Assembly: GCF_002903165.1 (NCBI RefSeq)
Contig: NZ_PPSK01000010.1
Span: 1 to 64,000 of the forward strand
DNA: 64,000 nt
Direction of reading: 5' to 3'
Source of the DNA: Halopseudomonas oceani
GTDB lineage: Bacteria > Pseudomonadota > Gammaproteobacteria > Pseudomonadales > Pseudomonadaceae
The position numbers were made by a program, and so were the translations under genes. The notes under the pieces were generated by a model, which made no database searches, was not told where the DNA came from, and saw nothing but the letters and a program-made list of their open reading frames with translations. Every line of letters starts with the position of its first letter. The stretch's first letter is position 1. Below, piece after piece: positions 1 to 8,586 of the stretch.

Positions 1-2296
1 TTGTGGCCAGGCTCGCCAGCATGCTGCTGGCGGCCGTGCTCACTGCTAACTGGTCTTGCCGGTTCCATTTGCCACTAGCGCCGGCTGCGGTCATGGCCTC
101 GTGGAAGTTCCAGATGTTGAGGACGGTGACTAGGCCGGCGAGACCTTGGGCAGCGTTGTTTTTTGTCCATTCGTTTACCCGCTTGAGGTAGGCGCCATAG
201 TCTCGTGCTTTCAGTTCCAGCTGTTGCGCCAGCTCCGCACGGACCAGGGTCTGTATGGAGTAGGTGCGGTGCTCGGTATGAGTACGTAGGGTCTGGGTAT
301 TGAGTTCGCCGCTGGCCAGAACCTTGTTTGGCATCTCCAGCATGAGGGAGTCGAGCTGGCGTTTGAGCTGATGGACGTCCCTTACCGCTGCCATACGGTC
401 GTGGGCTCTGCCTATCCTCACGACACGGCTTTGAGCGTCAATGCGGCGAGTGAGCTGGGTGACCTTGCGCATCCAGGCGGCGTGTTTTTGCCGGTATTGA
501 CCGTCGATCACCAGAAACGGGTGGGTTTCGTTGGTCAGGCTATGTATGGATACCGAGATAGACGCATGGGCAATGGTTTTCCAGCGCGGTGCATGGCGGC
601 TGCTGATGGCGGGAAGCAGCTTGAATTCGAATGCTTGCCAGGTCTTTTCGTAGTTGGCAGTTGCGATGCGCAGTAAGGTTTCGTAGGCTTTCTGCGCTGG
701 CCTGCTCAGGCGCTGAAAGATCGCGCTGTTGCGGATGGTTTCGTTGCTGAGGACGTCGCTGATTTCCTGTGTGCGCTTGGCGACGGAGGCACTAGTCGCG
801 AGGGATATGCCGTCCTCTTCGACGAACTCCTTGGCCAGTTGCTCGATACCTGAGGCGAGCTCTGCGTCGAAGTTGTAGTTCGCCAGACCAATCAGCGTTT
901 TGGGAGTGGTGTAGTCTTCAATCACCCATTGCTGCGCTTGCTGATCGTGGGCGAGGAAGGACAGCCAGGCGTCAGCGTGGTTGATCAGGCTCAGGCACTG
1001 TTCTTCGTCCGTCTGATCGAGGAATAGCCCCAGTGGGTCAGGTCCCAGTCTCTTTAACCAGGTGATCAGGTCTTGCAGGCAGGGCGTCAGTCTGGCGTGT
1101 ATATCCTCGAGTTCTTGCTCTTTTTCCAGTGCGAAGGTTTGTGATTCCTCAAAGCGCACCTGGTCGCGCAGGGTTTCCCGCGTGCCCCATTGTTCAACCA
1201 GACCGTCCAGTTTGGCCGGTGCGTCCTGACCGTATCCGCTAATTAGTTGCTGCTGGTGCTGTTCCAGCGTCTGGCCCGCGGTGATTGCGCTGATTCCATC
1301 CGTTGGTCTGTTCAATTCCTTCAGGTAGCGCGCCTTGGCAGTGAGATAGTCCTGCGCCTTCTGTTTGAATGCGTGAAAGGCTTCTGGTGACAGCCCCATC
1401 TCTGACTCCAGCGGAGAGAAATCAACACCGGCCAGCAGTTCGATATGTTGAGCTATGGTCAGCTTGTGCAGGTGTTGCTCTTCGAACTGGCTGAGTTCGA
1501 GCGCCGGTCCGGCGCTCTGCATGCTGAGGTCATCAAGGATGCCAAGATGATCGTCCAACGCGATGAACAGGGCGGAGTCCTGGTCGGGTACGCTGGCAAG
1601 CACGGTGTTGCTGCCCAGGGCCGGTTTGTATGTGGCGTCTTCACCTGTGGCCTGTGTGGGCAGCGTGGTGCTGTCGAAGCGCTGGCCGGGGACGGCTGTG
1701 CCGTTGTCGATATCGGCGACTGTCTCGCCCAAGTGCCTCAGCGGGGCGCAGTGGGGTGCCGAGAGCGTTTTGGCATAGGTGGCCAGATCGAGTCCACGCA
1801 TCCATTTTTCCTGGTTCACCGGCTCCTGCATGCGCTCGTGTGTCCAGGCCGTCCACCGCTCGGCTGAGTAGGCGATATACAGCTGGTGTTGGCGTGGGTA
1901 CAGCAGATGGCTGAGGCCATTTGAGCAGGCAAGTGGTTGACCTGCAGCACGGGCGCTGCTGGCGACTTTGCTGAAGCGAGCGCCGATTATCTGGTATTCG
2001 TCCCGGGTATTGGCGGTGCGGTCGATCACATACAGCCAACCGTCACGCAGTTGCCGCAGGGTATAGCTGCGCTGGTTTAGCACTGGCAGTGATTGGTGGC
2101 CCTGCCAGTGCGGTGGAATAGGATTGGGGCCGGGCTGGTCAGAACTGTCCGAGGCCTCATCAATCGCGTAACGCACCGGGAAGATGGCGAGCTCTTGCTG
2201 CTGGAGCGGGCACTGAGCAGCTGCACTGACGGGTTTGTCTTCGAAGATGGCCCAGAGGCTTTCCAGTAGTGCCTGTTCTCTATGCAGGATGGTCAT
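1..2296 (-). CDS. Type VI secretion VasX-like (BTH_I2691 family) effector, 3' end cut by window edge
   Basis: An open minus-strand frame with no stop runs from an ATG at 2296 to the left edge, giving about 765 in-window residues. The N-terminal region contains IFPVRYAID (about residues 39-47) and a LRQLRDGWLYVID block (about residues 79-91), which are hallmarks I associate with the toxin VasX N-terminal region. The middle is helical and charged. Near the window edge it turns hydrophobic (LAGLVTVLNIW), where the pore-forming membrane segments of this family normally begin. It overlaps the DUF4123 adaptor gene by 17 nt, so the two are probably translated together. Expected role: a toxin delivered on a VgrG spike into rival cells. 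The C-terminus and any immunity gene lie outside the window. Confidence 0.8.
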   Translation of the reverse strand, partial: MTILHREQALLESLWAIFEDKPVSAAAQCPLQQQELAIFPVRYAIDEASDSSDQPGPNPIPPHWQGHQSLPVLNQRSYTLRQLRDGWLYVIDRTANTRDEYQIIGARFSKVASSARAAGQPLACSNGLSHLLYPRQHQLYIAYSAERWTAWTHERMQEPVNQEKWMRGLDLATYAKTLSAPHCAPLRHLGETVADIDNGTAVPGQRFDSTTLPTQATGEDATYKPALGSNTVLASVPDQDSALFIALDDHLGILDDLSMQSAGPALELSQFEEQHLHKLTIAQHIELLAGVDFSPLESEMGLSPEAFHAFKQKAQDYLTAKARYLKELNRPTDGISAITAGQTLEQHQQQLISGYGQDAPAKLDGLVEQWGTRETLRDQVRFEESQTFALEKEQELEDIHARLTPCLQDLITWLKRLGPDPLGLFLDQTDEEQCLSLINHADAWLSFLAHDQQAQQWVIEDYTTPKTLIGLANYNFDAELASGIEQLAKEFVEEDGISLATSASVAKRTQEISDVLSNETIRNSAIFQRLSRPAQKAYETLLRIATANYEKTWQAFEFKLLPAISSRHAPRWKTIAHASISVSIHSLTNETHPFLVIDGQYRQKHAAWMRKVTQLTRRIDAQSRVVRIGRAHDRMAAVRDVHQLKRQLDSLMLEMPNKVLASGELNTQTLRTHTEHRTYSIQTLVRAELAQQLELKARDYGAYLKRVNEWTKNNAAQGLAGLVTVLNIWNFHEAMTAAGASGKWNRQDQLAVSTAASSMLASLAT

Positions 2297-3164
2297 GGTT
2301 CTCGGCATTCCTTGCGATAGCGCATACGCAGTTGCGGTAGTAGTGCTGCAGTTGTTGGTCGGGTGTTTGCGGGGGCTGCTGCTTAACCTGCGCAAGCCCG
2401 CGTTGGAACGCGCCCTGGGGGGCGACTGCAAAGTCGCTGCCATCACGCAGGCTGAGGTCGCACCACACCGCGATGCTGCGCTCGGTGCTGAGACCAAAGG
2501 CTTCGGCATCCGCGAGGCGTGCGTCGAACCAGGCATCCAGTGCATGTTTGGGAATCGCCGCAAGGGCTGTTTTTCGGTTTTTTTGCAGCCAGCAGTAAAG
2601 GCGCTCTTTCAACTGGTGTTGATAGGCTTGCTGCAGGGCTGACAGCTGCGGGTGCCCGAGTGGTAAGACGGGAAGCGCGTTTTCGGTTGCTCGCGGGGCG
2701 GGGCTGAAATCGTGCCAGCACGACGGTTGTTGCGGGAGCAGTGCGCTGGATGGCGCAGCGATACGCCAGCGCGTGATTGGTCCCATAACCGCGCGAAGGG
2801 TGTCGGCGTCGTAGCTGTGCAGCCAGAACCAGGCGACCAATGGATCGGCATAACGCAGCAGGGTTTCTCCGCCGGTAACGTCGGAGACGTGATTAAAGCG
2901 GCGCAGGTGAATGGCGACAGCGTTCAGGCCCAAGTGACTGCTGAGCTCGGCGGCGCTTGAGTGCAGCGCTACGTCGGTTTCGAATTCAAGGAAAAGACCG
3001 GAAGCGGGATCGGCGCTTACCAATAGCGGGCCAAGATCGGCTGCGCCGTGCCAGGGGGTATCGAAATAGAGCGGTTCGACTTCCAGCACTTCATTGCGTT
3101 CATACAGGCGCGCGAGCGCATCGGGGTAGCGCGCGCCATCGATCAGCAGGTATCGACGCATCAT
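2280..3164 (-). CDS. DUF4123 domain protein, T6SS effector adaptor/chaperone
   Basis: A protein of 294 residues when started at the ATG pair 3164/3161, which has an AGGAC ribosome site just upstream; a longer frame reaches 3278 but its extra residues look non-coding. It starts MRRYLLIDGARYPDALARLY and has the DUF4123 pattern: a short beta/alpha start, SYDADTLRAVMGPITR in the middle, and the length typical of the family. Family knowledge: DUF4123 proteins (Tap/TEC) load a specific effector onto its VgrG. The effector gene follows directly with a 17-nt overlap. No vgrG or hcp is seen upstream; the next gene in that direction is a metabolic monooxygenase-like gene, so this is an orphan effector cassette as far as the window shows. 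Confidence 0.82.
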   Translation of the reverse strand: MMRRYLLIDGARYPDALARLYERNEVLEVEPLYFDTPWHGAADLGPLLVSADPASGLFLEFETDVALHSSAAELSSHLGLNAVAIHLRRFNHVSDVTGGETLLRYADPLVAWFWLHSYDADTLRAVMGPITRWRIAAPSSALLPQQPSCWHDFSPAPRATENALPVLPLGHPQLSALQQAYQHQLKERLYCWLQKNRKTALAAIPKHALDAWFDARLADAEAFGLSTERSIAVWCDLSLRDGSDFAVAPQGAFQRGLAQVKQQPPQTPDQQLQHYYRNCVCAIARNAENHDHPA

Positions 3165-3462
3165 GTCCTGATACCCGCTGTTGGCGCATTGTGCGCTCGG
3201 TCGATGCTGTCCGGGTACAGAGCATGCTGTACTGCGGTAAATAGGGCGAACATCCGTGTTCCTTACTGTGCGATCCATGCGGCGTTCGAGCGATAGCGCT
3301 CAGGCCGTGGAGCAAAGCTTAGGGGCGTCGCCAGACAATGGCTGTGAAAAGCTCGGAAAAATTGGAGGCAGTGCGCATTTGCTGACAAAAATGCGCTGAT
3401 TCAGGCATCACGCCAGAGTCGCCGGATGCTCTCTGGCGTGGTTGGTCGCTACGCTGAACGGA
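3165..3462. other. Intergenic region between T6SS adaptor and ABM gene
   Basis: Just under 300 bases without a credible gene. It must hold the promoter of the T6SS pair, but I cannot pick a convincing -35/-10. Two inverted repeats are visible: GCGCATTT/AAATGCGC at 3373-3396 and CACGCCAGAG/CTCTGGCGTG at 3409-3440. Confidence 0.5.
3409..3440 (-). terminator. Hairpin after ABM gene, no U-tract
   Basis: A perfect 10-bp stem CACGCCAGAG/CTCTGGCGTG with a 12-nt loop lies 22 nt past the stop of the gene ending at 3463. No run of T follows on the minus strand, so intrinsic termination is uncertain. Confidence 0.4.
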
Positions 3463-3747
3463 TTACAGCGGCTCAAGCAGGGTGATGCGCTCTTCTTCAA
3501 GCAGAATGGGAGCGAAGTTGCTGATGGCGTCGCGGCGGGCTTCCGACTCTTCCCAGCGCTGCCAGGAGTGGATGTTCTGCCAGGTCACCATAATGACCCG
3601 CCGGTTAGGATGTTCCAGATCCCGGAACGACTCACCCGAGATGAACCCAGGCGACTGGATGGCCGCCGACAGTACGCGCCGGGCTACCTCTTCGTAGGGT
3701 ACTTCCAGACCTTCTGCAATATCCCTTTCAATCAACACCTTGATCAT
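3463..3747 (-). CDS. Antibiotic biosynthesis monooxygenase (ABM) fold protein
   Basis: A small protein of 94 residues beginning MIKVLIERDIAEG. The pattern of an N-terminal beta strand, a middle strand VIMVTWQNIHSWQRWEES (the typical 'W.s..af..h' turn of ABM dimers) and a helix SEARRDAISN fits the dimeric alpha-beta barrel family. These proteins may be small monooxygenases or simple ligand binders; the reaction cannot be inferred from sequence. It stands alone, divergent from tusA, with 130 nt between the two starts. I see no odd base use or truncation. Confidence 0.72.
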   Translation of the reverse strand: MIKVLIERDIAEGLEVPYEEVARRVLSAAIQSPGFISGESFRDLEHPNRRVIMVTWQNIHSWQRWEESEARRDAISNFAPILLEEERITLLEPL

Positions 3748-3877
3748 GCTTTTTCCTTACCCGTTTCGGGGTGTTGCGTCTTGACGACTTTCCCTTCCAG
3801 TGTCGGTCGACAGGCTGCGTCTGGCAAGCACTGCGGCATTTCGGGATAATCGTCGTTTTCTGCTGCGGGACCTGCCC

Positions 3878-4111
3878 ATGTCTGATGCCACCGCTACTCT
3901 CGATACCCAGGGCTTGATGTGCCCCGAGCCGGTCATGATGCTGCACAACGCGGTGCGCGACATGGCCGCCGGTGAGCTCCTGCAGGTGCTCGCGACGGAC
4001 CCTTCTACCCAGCGCGATATCCCGCGTTTCTGCAGCTTCCTCGGCCATGAGCTGGTTGAGCAGAACGAGACGGATGGCGTTTTTCATTACCTGATTCGCA
4101 AGGTAGGCTGA
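3878..4111 (+). CDS. tusA: Sulfur carrier protein TusA
   Basis: 77 residues from the ATG at 3878 (an upstream extension to 3800 is out of family). The core is [30 protein letters not shown] in the genomic frame: the CPxP motif (Cys at about residue 15) carries the persulfide. TusA relays sulfur from IscS toward TusBCD for 2-thiouridine in tRNA wobble positions, and in pseudomonads also toward molybdenum cofactor. The C-terminal part [12 protein letters not shown] matches the family. It is monocistronic, and its end is 8 nt from the convergent DUF3080 gene. A ribosome site is weak (GGGACC). Confidence 0.92.
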   Translation: MSDATATLDTQGLMCPEPVMMLHNAVRDMAAGELLQVLATDPSTQRDIPRFCSFLGHELVEQNETDGVFHYLIRKVG

Positions 4112-4119
4112 GCGGCGTC

Positions 4120-5193
4120 TCAGGGCGTCTGCCAGCCGGCTTGCCCGGGGGCTGACTGGCAGGTACCAAGCACGTCCTGCCAGGCCTGAGTGTGTTCATC
4201 CACTGCCTGCCGGTAGCTATCCCACAACGCCTCTGGAGTACCCGCCAAGCGATCCAGCGCCTGCGCTGTGGCAGGTGGGATATGCGCAACAGCACGTAAT
4301 TGCTCGATCTGCGCGGCCCAGGGTTCGCCGAGCCGTTGCAGTTGCGCCAGATAGGGTTGGATCTCGCCGGCGTAGAACAAGACAAAGACGTTGAGCAGAA
4401 TCTTCGACCGCTCTGATGGCTGGTTCATCGGGCACAAATAGGTTGCTGGTTGTGCTCGCAGCATCGCGGTGGCCTGCTGCAGGCCGTGACGGGTTTGTGC
4501 CAGGGCGGTAATCAGTTGGCTGCTGCGTTGACTGCGTTGCAGGGCCTGGAATAGCGGGTCCAGTTCGCTTACCGGCGGGGGGAGTCGGGCGGGCAGGGCG
4601 CTGCCAATCGCCGTCAACTGCTGCAACGCAGGCAGTCCCGCGTCGGTCAGGGCGTCGCTGGAGACGGGCAACGGCTCGGTTGCGAAGCGCAGGTAGTGCT
4701 CTGTCTCGCTGCTGGCGTTGATCGCGTTCCAGAACACCTCCGGTAACTGGCTGCGCTTGCGCTCGGCGATGTCGCTCAGTTCGGTCAGCAGCTCCTGCTG
4801 CTGCGGATCGTCTGCAAGGCTTTGCCGACAGCTGTCCAGTGCGCGCAGCAGCTCCCCCTCGTAGCCCAGGCGGCTACTCCAGGGCATGACCTTGCCGAGC
4901 ACGCTGTTACGTTCGGCAATGCGCTGTTGCAACGGCTTGCACTGGTTTACGTCGATCAGCAGGTCCAGCAGGCTGATGCGTTCGGCGGGGATGTCATAGA
5001 GCCGATCACGCCGTTCGGGCAGTCGATATTGACTGAGTTGGTCGGGATTGAACGGGGTGAACTGCTGCCTGAGTACGCGGGCGACGCGATCCAGATAATT
5101 GTCCATCTGCCGCTCTGCGTCGGGCGTTGGCTGGCAGCCGACACATAGCGCGGTGATGGACAACAGGGCGAGCAGAACGGGCAGTGAGCGCAT
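4120..5193 (-). CDS. DUF3080 family lipoprotein
   Basis: 357 residues. A signal peptide MRSLPVLLALLSITALCVGC ends in a probable lipoprotein Cys at residue 20. The mature part starts with the DUF3080-like block MDNYLDRVARVL and continues as helical sequence rich in Gln, Leu and Arg with no enzymatic motif. Family members are common in Pseudomonas and relatives and have no assigned role that I know. The gene is followed, on the same strand, downstream of the MATE gene (which starts at 6599 and ends at 5208, only 14 nt upstream of this start), so the two are probably one operon. Confidence 0.75.
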   Translation of the reverse strand: MRSLPVLLALLSITALCVGCQPTPDAERQMDNYLDRVARVLRQQFTPFNPDQLSQYRLPERRDRLYDIPAERISLLDLLIDVNQCKPLQQRIAERNSVLGKVMPWSSRLGYEGELLRALDSCRQSLADDPQQQELLTELSDIAERKRSQLPEVFWNAINASSETEHYLRFATEPLPVSSDALTDAGLPALQQLTAIGSALPARLPPPVSELDPLFQALQRSQRSSQLITALAQTRHGLQQATAMLRAQPATYLCPMNQPSERSKILLNVFVLFYAGEIQPYLAQLQRLGEPWAAQIEQLRAVAHIPPATAQALDRLAGTPEALWDSYRQAVDEHTQAWQDVLGTCQSAPGQAGWQTP

Positions 5194-5207
5194 GGCGCCA
5201 GTATGCC

Positions 5208-6599
5208 CTAGTGGTGAAGCCCGCGCTGGTGAATGGGTTTACGGCTGACGTTGCGCAGCCGCAAGCCGAGAAACAGTGCTGCGCTGCTCAGGCCAACGAT
5301 CAGTCCGAGCCAGAAGCCGGCAGGGCCTCTAGCCGGCCCCAGCCAGTCGGTCAGGCCGAGTAGGTAACCGGTCGGCAGACCGATCAGCCAGTAGGCGACC
5401 ATGGTCAGCAGCATTGGCAGGCGGGTGTCCTGGAAGCCGCGCAGCGCGCCCGCGCAGGCCACCTGCACCGCATCCGAGAACTGGTACAGCGCAGCGAGGA
5501 CGAACAAGCTGGAGGCGAGGGCCAGTACCTGCGGGTCCTGGGTGTAGATCAGCGGGATCTGGTTGGCCAGGGTGAACATGATGATGGCAGCGATGGCGGC
5601 AAACAGCAGCGCCAGGACCAGCCCTACCTTCGTCGTCAGCATGGCATCACGGGCGCCGCCGCGCCCCAGGTTGTGCCCCACGCGGACGGTGATGGCCAGC
5701 CCCAGACTGAAGGGCACCATGAACGCCAGCGAGGTGAAGTTGAGGGTGACCTGGTGGGCGGCTACCACGATGGCACCGAGACTGCCGATCAACAGCGCGA
5801 TCACCGCGAACATACTGGTTTCGGCAAACAATGCGATGCCGATCGGGAAGCCCAGGCCGATCAGCTCGCCCTGGGTTCGCGCCTTCGGCCAGTCAAACCG
5901 TTCGAACAGGCCGCAGGGCTGATAGAACGACGCGCGCTTGAGGTGCACCAGCAGGCAGCCCAGCATCGCCCACATGACGATCGCCGTGGCGACGCCGCAG
6001 CCGACCGCGCCCATGGCCGGGAAGCCGAATTTACCGTAGACCAGCACGTAGTTGGCGGGGACGTTGATCAGCAGTCCGATGAAGCCGATGAGCATCGCCG
6101 GCTTGGTGCGCGAGAGACCGTCGCTTAGCCCGCGCAGAGCCAGCATGACACCGACCGCCGGGAAGCCGAGGGAGATGGCCAGCAGGTAGTTGAGCGTCAC
6201 CGGGATCAGCAGTGGATCGACCTCCATCCAGCCCAGCACCGGTCGCATCAGGTTGAGAAACAGCATGCAGCCGCAGCCGATCATCAGCCCCAGCCAGGCG
6301 CCCTGGCGCACCAGCGCACCGGTTTCACTGATACGGCCGGCCCCATTGGCGGCAGCAACCTTGGAGGTGACGATCATCATCACCCCGGTGAGAAACAGCA
6401 GGGTCGGAATCCAGAACGAGTTACCCAATGCCACGGCTGCCAGCGCTTCGGCGCTGACGCGTCCGGCCATGGCGGTGTCGACAAAACCCAGCAGGGTATG
6501 TGCCAGCTGCGCCGCGATGATCGGGAGCACCAGCGCAATCAGCGCGCGCAGTTCTGTTACAATGCGCGCCCGAGCGGGTAGGGGAGGAGTGCTGGTCAT
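5208..6599 (-). CDS. MATE family multidrug efflux transporter (NorM/PmpM type)
   Basis: 463 residues from the ATG at 6599 (MTSTPPLPARARI); a longer frame to 6638 is less likely. About twelve membrane segments in two pseudo-symmetric halves. The first segments read LIALVLPIIAAQLAHTLLG followed by FVDTAMAGRVSAEALAAVALG, the characteristic MATE start with the conserved D-x-x-M-x-G. The second half repeats the pattern (FSDAVQVACAGALRGFQDTRLPM). Such pumps export cationic drugs and fluoroquinolones by antiport of H+ or Na+. Upstream of the DUF3080 lipoprotein, 14 nt apart, probably co-transcribed. The substrate cannot be told from sequence. Confidence 0.9.
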   Translation of the reverse strand: MTSTPPLPARARIVTELRALIALVLPIIAAQLAHTLLGFVDTAMAGRVSAEALAAVALGNSFWIPTLLFLTGVMMIVTSKVAAANGAGRISETGALVRQGAWLGLMIGCGCMLFLNLMRPVLGWMEVDPLLIPVTLNYLLAISLGFPAVGVMLALRGLSDGLSRTKPAMLIGFIGLLINVPANYVLVYGKFGFPAMGAVGCGVATAIVMWAMLGCLLVHLKRASFYQPCGLFERFDWPKARTQGELIGLGFPIGIALFAETSMFAVIALLIGSLGAIVVAAHQVTLNFTSLAFMVPFSLGLAITVRVGHNLGRGGARDAMLTTKVGLVLALLFAAIAAIIMFTLANQIPLIYTQDPQVLALASSLFVLAALYQFSDAVQVACAGALRGFQDTRLPMLLTMVAYWLIGLPTGYLLGLTDWLGPARGPAGFWLGLIVGLSSAALFLGLRLRNVSRKPIHQRGLHH

Positions 6600-6743
6600 T
6601 CTGGCCGGACCTGACGTCAAAACCGCCCATGCTAGCAAGTTGCGGCATATTGTCCAGCTGCACCGTCACGCTGCTTGCTGGTGTTTCGCCCGGGGCCGGT
6701 TCGAGCGCTGGCGCTCAGTCATTCAGCACCCATGGTTTTCAGC

Positions 6744-7277
6744 ATGCATCACGACTGTCAGGACCTGATTCGCCTGTTCGACGAGTGTTTTCTCGCCGAC
6801 CTCAACACCTGTCTGCGGGGCGGCTATCCGGAGCCCGAATACCTGCCGGCCGATGCAGCGCATCCGCGCCACCGTATCCTGTTTACCCGTGATTACTTTC
6901 GCAGCGCATTGCATGAGGTTGCACACTGGTGTGTTGCCGGGCCGGAGCGTCGGCTGTTGCCAGACTTTGGTTACTGGTATGCGCCGGATGGGCGCACCGC
7001 TGAGCAGCAGCGCACCTTCGAGCAGGTTGAGGTCAAGCCGCAGGCGTTGGAGATGATCTTTTGTCTGGCTGCCGGGCACCGTTTTGACGTGAGTACCGAT
7101 AACCTGAGCGGCGAGCAGACCGACGCCTCACCCTTCCGGGAGAGGGTGCACGCGCAGGCGCGGGTTTATCTGCAGCAAGGCATGGGCGAGCGGCCAACCC
7201 GGTTCGCACACGCCTTGCTCGACGCCTATCAGCCGGGTCGGGCGCTCGATGTCGGCCTGCTGGAGCCGCTGGTCTAG
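6744..7277 (+). CDS. epmC: Elongation factor P hydroxylase EpmC (YfcM)
   Basis: 177 residues from the ATG at 6744 (MHHDCQDLIRLFDECF). The family signature is ALHEVAHWC, a HExxH-like iron site (about residues 55-59), followed by RLLPDFGYWYAPDGRT and QFEVKP-like text. EpmC hydroxylates the modified lysine of EF-P after EpmA/EpmB have attached beta-lysine. Its stop overlaps the end of the convergent phaG gene by 4 nt. Many pseudomonads instead rhamnosylate an arginine of EF-P with EarP, so the substrate state in this organism is an open question; epmA, epmB, earP and efp are not in the window. Confidence 0.86.
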   Translation: MHHDCQDLIRLFDECFLADLNTCLRGGYPEPEYLPADAAHPRHRILFTRDYFRSALHEVAHWCVAGPERRLLPDFGYWYAPDGRTAEQQRTFEQVEVKPQALEMIFCLAAGHRFDVSTDNLSGEQTDASPFRERVHAQARVYLQQGMGERPTRFAHALLDAYQPGRALDVGLLEPLV

Positions 7278-8170
7278 ACCGTCATCGGGATGACCTGCGC
7301 ACCGCGCGGCCTGTGTTGCTCAACTGGCTCAGGGGCGACGAGGGCATCCGGTGCAAGGTACTGCAGCACCGCATCGCGAGTCTGAATCCAGGCTTCGCGG
7401 CTCTCCATATCCAGAAAATGTCCGGCGCCCTGTATCGTGGCAAAACTGCTTCGGCGTACGTAGCGGTTGAAATCGCGGGCGTCCTCGACGCTGGTATAGC
7501 GGTCCCGGTCGCCGTTGATGAACAGGATTGGCACGTCAATATCGGCGCTGCCGCGTAGATAGCATCGCGTATCCTGGGTCAGTACCTGACTGACGTGGAA
7601 CGCCATCTGATGGTATTCGTGTTCTTCCAGACTGATGATGTGACGGAAGTTGAAGCGTTTGACCAACGATGGCAGGTATTCACCAATGGTTGAGTTGAGC
7701 AGCTCGCCCAGTTGGCGGCGTTCGGCATTGAGCAGCAGGTCGATGCCGCGTTCCAGATAGGCACGCATGGCCGAGTTGATGACCGGCGAAAACGCCAGCA
7801 CGATAGCTTTTTGCAGCCGCTTTGGGCGTTGAGCCAATGCCAGCAGAGCCGAGGCGCCACCCCACGAAAAGGACATCAGGTGATCGGCTTGATAGTGCTC
7901 AATCAGCTCCAGCAGGATTCCGGCTTCCTGCTCCTTGGTAATCGGCCGCCGGTTGCTGTTGAGCGGCTTTGACTGACCCGCGTACGGCTCATCAAATAAC
8001 ACCACATTGAAGTGCGGCTGCAGGTAGCGCACCGTCTGCGCGAACGAGGCCGTGGTGGCCAATGAGCCGTTGACCAGAATGACCGTACCGCGCGGTGCCG
8101 GGCTGGCGTAATAGTGGGTGTGGATGCGAAATAGCCCCAGTGTTTCTACAACATCGTGTTCTGCTTTCAT
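7274..8170 (-). CDS. phaG: PhaG, (R)-3-hydroxyacyl-ACP thioesterase/CoA transacylase
   Basis: 298 residues, alpha/beta-hydrolase fold. The stretches VILVNGSLATTASFAQT, FNVVLFDEPYAGQSKP, QADHLMSFSWGGASALLALA and EHEYHQMAFHVSQVL match what I remember of Pseudomonas PhaG; RhlA is a paralogue with the same layout but is less similar in these blocks. The probable nucleophile is the Ser in SFSWGG (about residue 102), with Asp in GDRDRYTSVEDAR and His in GAGHFLDME completing the triad. PhaG moves 3-hydroxyacyl groups from fatty acid synthesis to medium-chain polyhydroxyalkanoate precursors; RhlA makes 3-hydroxyalkanoyloxy-alkanoates. The gene is monocistronic and divergent from pdxB. Confidence 0.8.
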   Translation of the reverse strand: MKAEHDVVETLGLFRIHTHYYASPAPRGTVILVNGSLATTASFAQTVRYLQPHFNVVLFDEPYAGQSKPLNSNRRPITKEQEAGILLELIEHYQADHLMSFSWGGASALLALAQRPKRLQKAIVLAFSPVINSAMRAYLERGIDLLLNAERRQLGELLNSTIGEYLPSLVKRFNFRHIISLEEHEYHQMAFHVSQVLTQDTRCYLRGSADIDVPILFINGDRDRYTSVEDARDFNRYVRRSSFATIQGAGHFLDMESREAWIQTRDAVLQYLAPDALVAPEPVEQHRPRGAQVIPMTV

Positions 8171-8586
8171 GTTCCCTGTCTCCGGAATTGGCTGGACCCG
8201 GCCGCCGCTGGCGGGTCATACAGGGCAGTTGCAGGCAAATGGCCGTAAACAAGCAAAATCGCCAGGCAGGTCGATGCGCGACCGCTGTGATTGTGGTTAT
8301 GGCGACAGGGGTGGTGAGGACAGTTCCGGGGGCGGCGCAGTGGGCAGTGCGTCGATGCTCCCGTTACTCAGGCAGGTCCTGCAAGGTGAGGCAGTGCCTC
8401 AAAAAACGCTTGGAATCATTATCAGACCGAAAAGTCACATTCGGACTGTGGGTTTCAGTTAAGCAGCGGCGTTGTCTCGGTGCAAGCGGTTGTTGCAACA
8501 AAGCGACAAAATGCGCAGCCGGGTGGACAGCGCTGCCACCGACGCTCGACAATGTTCCGCGTTCCTTCTGCCAAGTGACCCCCCAC
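8171..8586. other. Divergent intergenic region phaG / pdxB
   Basis: 416 bases without a credible gene. It should contain back-to-back promoters. A GATAAT-like -10 on the minus strand lies near 8420, without a clear -35. A short dyad TGAGGC-AGT-GCCTCA sits at about 8388-8402 next to an A6 run. No sigma-54 motif was recognised, and I could not support an RNA gene. Confidence 0.35.

Noticed and set aside
7274-8170. RhlA (rhamnolipid precursor synthase) identity
   Set aside because: The fold is shared, but several signature blocks are closer to PhaG as I remember it, and no rhlB is adjacent.
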